9,628 nt of DNA from CAYUYM01 sp964449305 (GTDB lineage: Bacteria > Bacteroidota > Ignavibacteria > SZUA-365 > CAYQST01): the NCBI GenBank assembly GCA_964449305.1, contig CAYUYM010000130.1, positions 1 to 9,628 on the forward strand, given 5' to 3'. The translations under genes and the position numbers were made by a program. Every line of letters begins with the position of its first letter. The first letter of the stretch is position 1. The notes below the pieces were generated by a model, which made no database searches, was not told where the DNA came from, and saw nothing but the letters and a program-made list of their open reading frames with translations. Below, in pieces: positions 1-6,565 of this stretch.

Positions 1-121
1 CGTGGTGATGCCCGCGGCTCGAGGGGTTGCCGAAAATGTCGTTGAGGTATGGCACCATCGCATCACGGACGCGCGGATCCAGGGGCGTGGTGGCGAGATG
101 GTCCAGGTAGATGTGTTTCAT
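1..121 (-). CDS. Cysteine desulfurase (NifS/IscS family), N-terminal part
   Basis: A minus-strand reading frame starts at the ATG complementary to 119-121 and runs off the left edge after 40 complete codons. The peptide begins MKHIYLDHLATTPLDP and continues to FGNPSSRGHH. This is the conserved start of NifS/IscS-type cysteine desulfurases, where the YLD..ATTP block and the FGNPSS.H block belong to the PLP fold type I scaffold. These enzymes take sulfur from L-cysteine, leaving alanine, and hand it on as persulfide for iron-sulfur clusters or tRNA thiolation. The PLP lysine and the catalytic cysteine lie outside the window, so the IscS/SufS/NifS/MnmA-partner role cannot be assigned. No clear Shine-Dalgarno sequence precedes the ATG. 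The gene diverges from purN with only 33 bp between start codons, so its own promoter probably lies inside the 5' end of purN. The family call is firm, the subfamily is not. Confidence 0.88.
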   Translation of the reverse strand, partial: MKHIYLDHLATTPLDPRVRDAMVPYLNDIFGNPSSRGHHH

Positions 122-151
122 TGGTGGAACTGTCGGGAATTCGTACATTTG
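121..151 (+). promoter_or_regulatory. Predicted Bacteroidota-type promoter for purN operon
   Basis: TTG at 121-123 and TACATTTG at 144-151 match the Bacteroidota primary sigma consensus (TTTG near -33, TAnnTTTG near -7), with 20 nt between the boxes. Centring the boxes on -33 and -7 places +1 at about 155, the A of the first purN ATG. The -33 box overlaps the start codon of the divergent cysteine desulfurase gene. The match is seen in the sequence; promoter activity is inferred. Confidence 0.6.
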
Positions 152-154
152 TGG

Positions 155-772
155 ATGATGACAACGATCACACCGCTCAACCTTGCTGTCCTGGTCTCCG
201 GAAGGGGGTCCAATTGCCGCGCCATCCATCATGCGATCGAGCGGGGAACGCTGGCAGCCCGAATCCGTTGCATCCTGGTCAGCAACGATACGTCCCCCAT
301 CATCACATTTGCAAACGACCATGACATTCCCACCGGTCGCGTGCCGGCAGAGCCGGCGGACTTCCTCGCCACCCTGGCCCTGCATGGAGTGGACATGATC
401 GCGCTGGCCGGCTACCTGAAGCTCATCCCTGCGGACGTGGTCCGCGCCTTTCGCAACAGGATCGTGAACATCCATCCCGCCCTCCTTCCCGCCTTCGGGG
501 GGAAGGGAATGTACGGGCACCACGTCCATGAGGCCGTGCTGGCGGCTGGCGCCGCCACATCCGGGGCGACGGTGCACATCGTCGACGAGGAGTATGACCG
601 GGGACCCATCGTGATGCAGCGTGAGGTGCCCGTGGAGGCGGGCGACACACCCGACACACTCGCGGCCCGGGTCCTGGCGGTGGAGCATGTCATCTATGCC
701 GAAGCGCTTCAACTGTTCGCCGAGCACCGCGTCACTTTTCCACCACCTCATAATCCCGAAGCCCGCCCATGA
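155..772 (+). CDS. purN: Phosphoribosylglycinamide formyltransferase (GAR transformylase)
   Basis: PurN transfers a formyl group from 10-formyltetrahydrofolate to GAR, giving FGAR, in cytosolic de novo purine synthesis. Counting from the ATG at 155 the protein has 205 residues, normal for the family. The phosphate-binding GRGSN is at about residues 16-20, LAGYLKLI at 84-91, and NIHPALLPAF at 105-114 carries the catalytic Asn105 and His107. The catalytic Asp148 is in DEEYDRGP. The loop after the catalytic histidine reads FGGKGMYG, a variant I associate with Bacteroidota and relatives. The frame is open upstream to base 2, but that stretch is antisense to the cysteine desulfurase and precedes the first beta strand, so it is not part of the gene. 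Two consecutive ATGs (155 and 158) are the only sensible starts. Neither has a Shine-Dalgarno sequence, and the predicted +1 falls on the first, suggesting a leaderless message. The end overlaps purH by 4 nt (ATGA). Confidence 0.95.
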   Translation: MMTTITPLNLAVLVSGRGSNCRAIHHAIERGTLAARIRCILVSNDTSPIITFANDHDIPTGRVPAEPADFLATLALHGVDMIALAGYLKLIPADVVRAFRNRIVNIHPALLPAFGGKGMYGHHVHEAVLAAGAATSGATVHIVDEEYDRGPIVMQREVPVEAGDTPDTLAARVLAVEHVIYAEALQLFAEHRVTFPPPHNPEARP

Positions 773-2298
773 ACCACCGCGCCCTCCTGAGTGTCCATGA
801 CAAGACCGGCATCACGGAATTCGCCGCCGCCCTTGTCGATCTTGGATTTGAACTGCTGTCCACGGGCGGCACCCACGCCGCGATCTCCGCCGCAGGCATT
901 CCCGTGCTTGCCGTCGAGTCCGTCACCGGCTTCCCGGAGATGCTCGACGGGCGGGTGAAGACGCTGCATCCGTTGATCCACGGCGGCCTGCTCGCACGGC
1001 GCGATCTGCCCGCGCACATGGACCAGGTGCGCGACCACGGGATCGGGCTCATCGACCTGGTGGTGGTGAACCTCTACCCCTTCGAGCGCACAGTCGCCTC
1101 CGGCGCCGCCATGGAGGCCTGCATCGAGCAGATCGACATCGGCGGGCCGTCGATGCTGCGCTCCGCGGCAAAGAATCACCGGGATGTGACCGTGGTCTGC
1201 GACCCCGCGGATTACCCCCGTGTGCTGGAGGAACTCCAGCTCCACGGGGCCACGACGCCCGAGACGCGCTCCGCGCTTGCACAGAAGGTGTTCGCCACCA
1301 CGGCGCGCTACGATGGCGCCATTGCGCGGCACCTCGCCGCGCAGGCCGGGGGGGATGCGGCGCTTCCCGACATGCTGGACATCCACGCCCCGCGTGCAAT
1401 GGCGCTGCGCTATGGGGAGAACCCGCATCAGTCCGCCGCGCTGTACGGCGACTTCCCCGGCCTCTTCGAGCATCTCCACGGGAAGGAGCTCTCCTTCAAC
1501 AACATCGTCGACATCCAGGCGGCTGTGAGCCTCATGGAGGAATTCCAGGAGCCGGCGGCCGTGATCATCAAACACACCAACCCCTGCGGATGTGCCATCG
1601 GGGCCGGCATCGAGGACGCCTACGCCCTGGCACTCACCACGGATCCGGCCTCCGCCTACGGGGGCATCATCGCGTTCAACCGGCCGGTGACCGCCGCGTT
1701 CGCAGAAACGCTCAACGCGATGTTCAGCGAGGTGCTCATCGCCCCCGGCTTCGCCCCGGAGGCCCTGGCCATCCTGCAGAAGAAGCGTGACCGGCGGCTT
1801 CTGGTGCAGAAAAAGAAGATGGCAGGCACGATCCGTCATGATATGAAAACGACAGCGAATGGTTATCTTTGTCAGTCTGTGGACGATCGGATCGAATCCC
1901 CTGACGAGTGGAAGGTCGTGACGTCCCGGATGCCGACGGAGGAGGAGCAACGCGCCCTCGCGTTCGCATGGCGGGTTGCCAAGCATGTCCGCTCGAATGC
2001 CATCGTCTATACCAGCGCCAATCGCACACTCGGCGTCGGTGCAGGCCAGATGTCGCGGGTGGATTCGTGCCGGGTGGCCGTCATGAAGGCGAAGCAGTCC
2101 GGCCTGGATCTTGCCGGCTCAGTGGTCGCCTCGGATGCCTACTTCCCCTTCGCGGACGGGCTTCTCGAGGCCGTCTCCGCCGGAGCCACGGCGGTGATCC
2201 AGCCGGGAGGTTCGGTGCGGGATGCCGAGGTGATCGACGCCGCCAACGAGAACAACCTGGCGATGGTCTTCACCGGAGTCCGTCATTTCAAACACTGA
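769..2298 (+). CDS. purH: Bifunctional AICAR formyltransferase / IMP cyclohydrolase
   Basis: PurH catalyses the last two steps of de novo IMP synthesis: formylation of AICAR by 10-formyltetrahydrofolate, then ring closure to IMP. At 509 residues it is full length. The N-terminal cyclohydrolase (MGS-like) domain shows LLSVHDKTG at 6-14, STGGT at 31-35 and DGRVKTLHP at 60-68. DIGGPSMLRSAAKNH (123-137) and LRYGENPHQ (213-221) lead into the transformylase domain. There the catalytic Lys268-His269 pair lies in KHTNPCG, followed by SAYGGIIAFNRP (295-306), the SNAIV stretch near 409 and a C-terminal VFTGVRHFKH typical of the family. The ATG overlaps the purN stop, so the two are probably translationally coupled; no separate ribosome-binding site is clear. 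Only 18 bp and no terminator separate it from mreB. A more AT-rich patch around 1800-1875 lies in the transformylase half but does not disrupt the frame. Confidence 0.97.
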   Translation: MNHRALLSVHDKTGITEFAAALVDLGFELLSTGGTHAAISAAGIPVLAVESVTGFPEMLDGRVKTLHPLIHGGLLARRDLPAHMDQVRDHGIGLIDLVVVNLYPFERTVASGAAMEACIEQIDIGGPSMLRSAAKNHRDVTVVCDPADYPRVLEELQLHGATTPETRSALAQKVFATTARYDGAIARHLAAQAGGDAALPDMLDIHAPRAMALRYGENPHQSAALYGDFPGLFEHLHGKELSFNNIVDIQAAVSLMEEFQEPAAVIIKHTNPCGCAIGAGIEDAYALALTTDPASAYGGIIAFNRPVTAAFAETLNAMFSEVLIAPGFAPEALAILQKKRDRRLLVQKKKMAGTIRHDMKTTANGYLCQSVDDRIESPDEWKVVTSRMPTEEEQRALAFAWRVAKHVRSNAIVYTSANRTLGVGAGQMSRVDSCRVAVMKAKQSGLDLAGSVVASDAYFPFADGLLEAVSAGATAVIQPGGSVRDAEVIDAANENNLAMVFTGVRHFKH

Positions 2299-2316
2299 TC
2301 ACAAGACAGCAGTACC

Positions 2317-3342
2317 ATGGGTTTATTCAGTTTCTTTGCCAACGACATCGCCATCGACCTCGGCACCGCCAACACCCTGATCTGGATCAAGGGCAAGGGG
2401 GTTGTCCTTTCTGAACCATCCATCGTGGCCTTCGACAGGAACACGAAGAAAATCATCGCGATCGGCAACGAGGCCCGCGAAATGCAGGGCAAGACGCATC
2501 GTGACCTGCAGGTCATCCGCCCGATGCGGGACGGGGTGATCGCGGATTTCGAGATCGCCGAGGGCATGCTGCGAGCCATCATCAAGAAGGCGATGAACAG
2601 CTGGATGCCGAGCCGCAGGATCGTCATCTCCGTGCCGAGCGGCATCACCGAGGTGGAGAAGCGCGCCGTGCGCGACAGCGCCGAGCATGCCGGGGCGAAG
2701 GAGGTGTACCTGGTGGCCGAACCCATGGCCGCAGCCATCGGCATCGGTCTCGATGTGGATGCACCCATCGGCGACATGATCATCGACATCGGCGGCGGAA
2801 CGACGGAGATCGCCGTGATCGCACTCTCGGGCATCGTCCAGGAGGAGTCCATCCGCATCGCCGGCGACGAGCTGAACAACGCCATCATGACGCATTTCAA
2901 GCGCAGCCACAACCTCCTCATCGGTGAGCGTACCGCGGAGATCATCAAGTGCGAGGTCGGCTCAGCCGTCCCGCTGAAGCAGGAGCTCGTGGTGCGCGTC
3001 AAGGGACGTGATCTCATCGGCGGTCTGCCGACCATCGTCGAGGCATCGTCGGTGGAGATCCGCGAGGCACTCGCGGAGCCCATCGCCATCATCGTGGAGG
3101 CGGTGAAATCCACGCTCGAGCGCACGCCGCCCGAGCTGGCGGCCGACATCCTGGACCGCGGCATCATGTTGACCGGCGGCGGTGCACTGCTCAAGGGCCT
3201 CGATGCGCGCATCCGGCAGGCGACGAACCTCCCGGTGCACGTGGCCGATGATCCGCTGACCGCCGTGGTCCGCGGTGCAGGGGCCATCATGGAGAACCTG
3301 CACCATTACAACAAGGTCATTCTGAAAGGCAAGAAATACTAG
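2317..3342 (+). CDS. mreB: Rod shape-determining protein MreB (bacterial actin)
   Basis: MreB is the actin-like ATPase that polymerises under the cytoplasmic membrane and directs the elongasome. The 341-residue protein has the expected length. A short hydrophobic start (GLFSFFA, residues 2-8) is suited to membrane contact, as in Gram-negative MreB amphipathic helices. The phosphate-1 loop DLGTANTLIW is at 14-23, AEPMAAAIG with the catalytic Glu136 at 135-142, the phosphate-2 loop DIGGGTTEIAVIA at 157-169, and the adenosine motif TGGGALLKGL at 286-295. NLLIGERTAEIIK (199-211) is also characteristic. It begins 18 bp after purH and ends 33 bp before mreC. Neither gap shows a terminator or a promoter matching the consensus, so transcription from the purN promoter is inferred. 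There is no convincing Shine-Dalgarno sequence before the ATG. Confidence 0.98.
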   Translation: MGLFSFFANDIAIDLGTANTLIWIKGKGVVLSEPSIVAFDRNTKKIIAIGNEAREMQGKTHRDLQVIRPMRDGVIADFEIAEGMLRAIIKKAMNSWMPSRRIVISVPSGITEVEKRAVRDSAEHAGAKEVYLVAEPMAAAIGIGLDVDAPIGDMIIDIGGGTTEIAVIALSGIVQEESIRIAGDELNNAIMTHFKRSHNLLIGERTAEIIKCEVGSAVPLKQELVVRVKGRDLIGGLPTIVEASSVEIREALAEPIAIIVEAVKSTLERTPPELAADILDRGIMLTGGGALLKGLDARIRQATNLPVHVADDPLTAVVRGAGAIMENLHHYNKVILKGKKY

Positions 3343-3375
3343 CCTCCTGACACAGGGGCTTGTCGTCGGACCGTC

Positions 3376-4218
3376 ATGCGTCAACTGTACAGACTCTTCG
3401 GGCTCTTCCGTGAGTACATCATTCTCGCCCTGCTGAGCTCGGTGAGCATCATCCTTGTGGTGCAGAACGACAGCACACCCGTGCAGGTGCTGCGCAGCGT
3501 CGCCATCACCGTGTTCTCCGGCATCCAGTCCATCCCCGGCGCCATCGCCGGCATCGTCTCCCCGCAATCGCAGACCGACATGCTGCGCGACGTGAACATG
3601 CGGCTCATGGAGGAGGTGATGCAACTGCGCCACCTCCAGTTCGAGAACAAGGAACTCCGTTCCATGCTGGACTTCCGCGAGAAATTCGCCCATCCGCTTC
3701 TGCCGGCGGAGATCGTGGGCAAGGGGGGCAACCGTGTCATGAACACCATCACGCTCAACGTGGGCAGCGATGATTCCGTGGCCGTCCGCATGCCGGTGAT
3801 CAACGAGCAGGGACTCGTGGGCAAGGTCATCGCCGTTTCGAGCCACTTCTGCGTTGTCCAGACCGCCCTGAGCCGGGAGTTTCGTGTGACCGCGAAGGTG
3901 GCGCGCACGCGCATCGACGGCATCATCGCCTCCGAGAACAACCAGACGCTGCTGATGCAGAACATCTGGAAGACCGCCGATGTGGCCCAGGGCGACACCG
4001 TGGTCACCTCAGAGTACTCCAACATCTTCCCTCCCAACATCCCCATCGGCACCATCTCCACCATCGGCGTCGGGCCGACGGGCCTGTTCTCCCGCGTCGA
4101 TGTGACGCCGTTCACCGATTTCAACCGTCTGGAGCGCGTGTTCGTCATCCGCCACAACCCGGACCCGGAGAGGGCGGCCCTCGAGCACCAGGTGCTGACA
4201 CAGGAGCAGATGCGATGA
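3376..4218 (+). CDS. mreC: Rod shape-determining protein MreC
   Basis: MreC is the bitopic scaffold that lies mainly in the periplasm, binds PBP2 and activates the RodA-PBP2 synthase. The 280-residue protein has a short cytoplasmic start, one hydrophobic segment at about residues 13-30, a likely coiled coil at about 65-100 (rich in Met, Leu, Glu and Arg), and the paired beta-barrel core at about 108-260. Family landmarks in the core are GSDDSV (130-135), EQGLVGKVI (144-152), FPPNIPIGTIS (218-228) and the LERVFV strand near 252-257. The tail is short and charged. It starts 33 bp after mreB, with no good Shine-Dalgarno sequence, and shares a 4-nt ATGA overlap with mreD. Its place between mreB and mreD supports the call independently of the sequence. 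Confidence 0.96.
   Translation: MRQLYRLFGLFREYIILALLSSVSIILVVQNDSTPVQVLRSVAITVFSGIQSIPGAIAGIVSPQSQTDMLRDVNMRLMEEVMQLRHLQFENKELRSMLDFREKFAHPLLPAEIVGKGGNRVMNTITLNVGSDDSVAVRMPVINEQGLVGKVIAVSSHFCVVQTALSREFRVTAKVARTRIDGIIASENNQTLLMQNIWKTADVAQGDTVVTSEYSNIFPPNIPIGTISTIGVGPTGLFSRVDVTPFTDFNRLERVFVIRHNPDPERAALEHQVLTQEQMR
4202..4206 (+). promoter_or_regulatory. Ribosome-binding site of mreD
   Basis: AGGAG lies 8 nt before the mreD ATG at 4215, inside the last codons of mreC. It supports the ATG in the ATGA overlap as the start. It is one of only a few clear Shine-Dalgarno sequences in the window. Confidence 0.6.
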
Positions 4219-4724
4219 ACCCCCTGGTCCTGAAAATCCTCCGCTACTCCGGGGCCCTGCTGGGGCTCGCCATCGTGCAGATGTCCTTCTCCGAACTCAT
4301 CAGCATCCGCGGCATCCACCCGGACTTCCTCCTCATCGGTGTCATCTTCATCGCCCTCCGGGAGGGGCAGCTCTGGGCCACGGTCGCCGGCTTCGCCGCA
4401 GGCCTTGTGGTGGATCTCACGGTGGGTGAACTCGTCGGCATCTCCGCCCTCGCCAAGACGGTCGCCGGCTTCGCCGCAGGCTATTTCTTCGACGAGCAGC
4501 GCAGCACGGTCTTCCATCAGCAGTACCGCTTCATCGGCATCGTCGCGCTCGGAGGAGCGATTCACGGCCTCCTCTCCTACACGCTGTACATCCACCGCTT
4601 CGAGGCCGCCATCATCTCCGAACTCCTGGTGTTCACCATCGGAGCGACATTGTACACCATGGTGTTCGCGACGGCGATGGTGCTCATCGCCGCCAAGACC
4701 AGCACCCGCATCAAGGTGTCGTGA
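4215..4724 (+). CDS. mreD: Rod shape-determining protein MreD
   Basis: MreD is a small polytopic inner-membrane protein of the elongasome, working with MreC. The 169-residue product is almost wholly hydrophobic, with about five to six likely membrane segments (roughly 9-27, 37-49, 54-68, 76-92, 105-124 and 133-160). That matches the family in length and topology, and the family is poorly conserved in sequence. HPDFLLIGVIFIALREG (35-51) followed by GFAAGLVVDL is a recognisable MreD pattern. The octapeptide TVAGFAAG occurs at both 56-63 and 82-89, encoded by identical DNA. The start overlaps the mreC stop by 4 nt and has its own AGGAG site. The stop shares one base with the mrdA ATG. The identification rests on topology, the short motif and strict position in mreBCD-mrdA-rodA. 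Confidence 0.92.
   Translation: MNPLVLKILRYSGALLGLAIVQMSFSELISIRGIHPDFLLIGVIFIALREGQLWATVAGFAAGLVVDLTVGELVGISALAKTVAGFAAGYFFDEQRSTVFHQQYRFIGIVALGGAIHGLLSYTLYIHRFEAAIISELLVFTIGATLYTMVFATAMVLIAAKTSTRIKVS
4380..4481 (+). repeat. Exact 24-bp direct repeat inside mreD
   Basis: Bases 4380-4403 and 4458-4481 are identical over 24 bp, 78 bp apart, and so in the same reading frame (26 codons). Both copies encode TVAGFAAG. The flanking bases differ on each side, so the identity is sharply bounded. Recombination between the copies would remove exactly 26 codons in frame. Confidence 0.9.
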
Positions 4725-6565
4725 TGGTCTCCACAAGTTCTCCTGATTCGGTCAATGCGCGGCGGCGTATGTGGGTCATCGGCGCCTTCATCGCCTCGGT
4801 GTTCGGCGTGCTGATCTTCCGTCTCGTGGCGCTCCAGTTCTTTGAGTACGACAACTTCCGCTCCCAGGCGACGCGCAATTCCGTGCGCAAGGTGGCACGC
4901 GAGCCGCTGCGCGGGCTGATCTATGACAGGAACATGAAGGCCCTCGTCGAGAACAACCCCTCGTACACGCTGACGATCATTCCCTACGAGTTCCGCGAGT
5001 CGGCGCTCCCGCTGTTGCAGTCGATGTTCGGACTCGATTCCAACATCGTCCGCTACCGGCTCTCACAGGAGCGGCCTGGATCCTTTGACCCGGTGAAGGT
5101 GGCGCACAACCTGACCTTCGACATGATCGCCCGCCTCGAGGAGAACCGCGAATCCCTCCCCGGCGTGGGGTACACGGTGGAGAACCAGCGGGACTACCGC
5201 ATGCTCTCCTCCCTCGCGCATCTCCTGGGTTACACGCGCGAGATCTCGCCGGCGCTCCTGAAGAAACGCTCGGACTACTACCGGCCGGGCGACATTGTCG
5301 GGTTCAGTGGTGTGGAGGGTTACTACGAGGATGTGCTCCGCGGACAGAAGGGGTACATGTTCTACACCGTCGACTCACGCGGAAAGGTGGTGGAGAGCTT
5401 CGATCACGGACAGGCGGACCAGCCGGCCACGGAGGGGGCCGATCTTGTGCTGACGATCGACGATGATTTCCAGAGTTACTGCGAGGGACTGATGCGCAAC
5501 CGTCAGGGGTCGCTTGTCGCCATCGATCCCACGAACGGCGAGGTTCTGGCCTTTGTCAGCAGCCCGTCCTACGACCTGCGCCAGCTCACGGGTAGGATCG
5601 ACCCCGTCACCTGGCAGACCCTGATCGAGGACAAGGCCAAGCCGCTCTACAACCGTGCCTCCATGGCGGCGTATCCTCCAGGCTCCACATTCAAGATGAT
5701 GCTTGCCGCCGCGGCGCTGCAGGAGGGCATCATCGACGAGCACACGACCATCAACTGCCCGGGATCCTTCACCCTTGTCGGTGTCACGTTCAAGTGCCAT
5801 GGTGCGCACGGCAATGTGTCGGTGGAGCGGGCCATCGAGTATTCGTGCAACGTGTTCTTCTACAAGCTCATCTTCAAGCTCGGGTTCAATCTCTGGTCGC
5901 ACTACGGCGAGCTGTTCCATTTCGGGAAGAAGACGGGCATTGACATCATCCAGGAGAACCCGGGAGTGCTGCCGAGCGAGAGCTACTACAACAGGCGCTA
6001 CGGGAAGAACTGGAACAAGGGCTACCTCGTCTCACTGGGCATCGGACAGGGAGAGGTGAACACGACGCCGTTGCAGATGGCGGCCTACACGGCGACCATC
6101 GCGAACGGTGGGACGTACTTCCGCCCGCATGTGGTGCGGGCGATCATCGACCGCACGGCGGGCGGGGCGAAGGAGCAGCCCATTGAATCGGAGCGGCTTC
6201 CGATCAGCCCCGGCGTCTGGAGCATCATCCAGCAGGGCATGTACCGCGTGGTGAACGGCGGCGGCACGGGGTCGTCGGCGCGGCTGTCCGGCATCGCGCT
6301 CGCAGGCAAGACGGGCACGGCGCAGAACCCGCATGGGCGCGACCACGCCTGGTTCGTCGGGTATGCTCCGTACAGGGATCCGAGAATCGCCGTGGCGGTG
6401 ATTGTGGAGAACGGGGGGTACGGAGGCGCGGCTGCTGCGCCTGTGGCCGCCGCCGCCATCGGGCGCTACCTGCGCGCTGAGGCACCTCCGGTCAACATCG
6501 ATTCGCTCATGACCTCCCGGCACGGCCGCCGGAATGAACCCGACATCCGATCGCTGGCGGACTGA
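4724..6565 (+). CDS. mrdA: Penicillin-binding protein 2 (elongasome transpeptidase)
   Basis: PBP2 is the class B transpeptidase that cross-links new lateral-wall peptidoglycan made by RodA. From the ATG at 4724 it has 613 residues, a usual length. A cytoplasmic start is followed by one membrane anchor (about 17-37). The pedestal domain carries LRGLIYDRN (62-70) and GVEGYYEDVLRG (196-207). The transpeptidase domain has the active-site serine motif STFK (Ser321, Lys324) within YPPGSTFK, SCN at 374-376 and KTG at 529-531. GIGQGEVNTTPLQMA (439-453) is also diagnostic. A GTG directly before the ATG (4721) could serve instead and would add one residue. The ATG gives a 1-nt TGATG overlap with mreD, the same junction type as mrdA-rodA. 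AAGGTG at 4713-4718 is a weak ribosome-binding candidate. Division PBP3 (FtsI) is the main alternative, but the mre/rodA context favours PBP2. Confidence 0.96.
   Translation: MVSTSSPDSVNARRRMWVIGAFIASVFGVLIFRLVALQFFEYDNFRSQATRNSVRKVAREPLRGLIYDRNMKALVENNPSYTLTIIPYEFRESALPLLQSMFGLDSNIVRYRLSQERPGSFDPVKVAHNLTFDMIARLEENRESLPGVGYTVENQRDYRMLSSLAHLLGYTREISPALLKKRSDYYRPGDIVGFSGVEGYYEDVLRGQKGYMFYTVDSRGKVVESFDHGQADQPATEGADLVLTIDDDFQSYCEGLMRNRQGSLVAIDPTNGEVLAFVSSPSYDLRQLTGRIDPVTWQTLIEDKAKPLYNRASMAAYPPGSTFKMMLAAAALQEGIIDEHTTINCPGSFTLVGVTFKCHGAHGNVSVERAIEYSCNVFFYKLIFKLGFNLWSHYGELFHFGKKTGIDIIQENPGVLPSESYYNRRYGKNWNKGYLVSLGIGQGEVNTTPLQMAAYTATIANGGTYFRPHVVRAIIDRTAGGAKEQPIESERLPISPGVWSIIQQGMYRVVNGGGTGSSARLSGIALAGKTGTAQNPHGRDHAWFVGYAPYRDPRIAVAVIVENGGYGGAAAAPVAAAAIGRYLRAEAPPVNIDSLMTSRHGRRNEPDIRSLAD

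Noticed and set aside
2..154. Upstream in-frame extension of purN to the window edge (51 extra residues).
   Set aside because: The stretch lies antisense to the cysteine desulfurase coding region, has no PurN homology, and the canonical first beta strand begins only after the ATG at 155.
1864..1871. TATCTTTG inside purH, a TAnnTTTG match in an AT-richer patch, as an internal promoter for mreB.
   Set aside because: No TTG lies near 20 nt upstream, and it is about 445 bp from mreB within well-conserved coding sequence. It is probably coincidental.
748..1986. 412-codon minus-strand open frame opposite purH.
   Set aside because: Its protein has no recognisable domain and is rich in His, Arg, Gly and Val. 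It mirrors the GC-rich wobble positions of purH and is a shadow frame.
4721..4726. GTG at 4721 as the mrdA start.
   Set aside because: The adjacent ATG at 4724 is the stronger start codon and gives the same TGATG junction as mrdA-rodA; the difference is one residue.
2962..4736. Long minus-strand open frames (294 and 451 codons) opposite mreB, mreC and mreD.
   Set aside because: These overlap three convincing elongasome genes in full, lack start signals and domains, and are explained by high GC at third codon positions.
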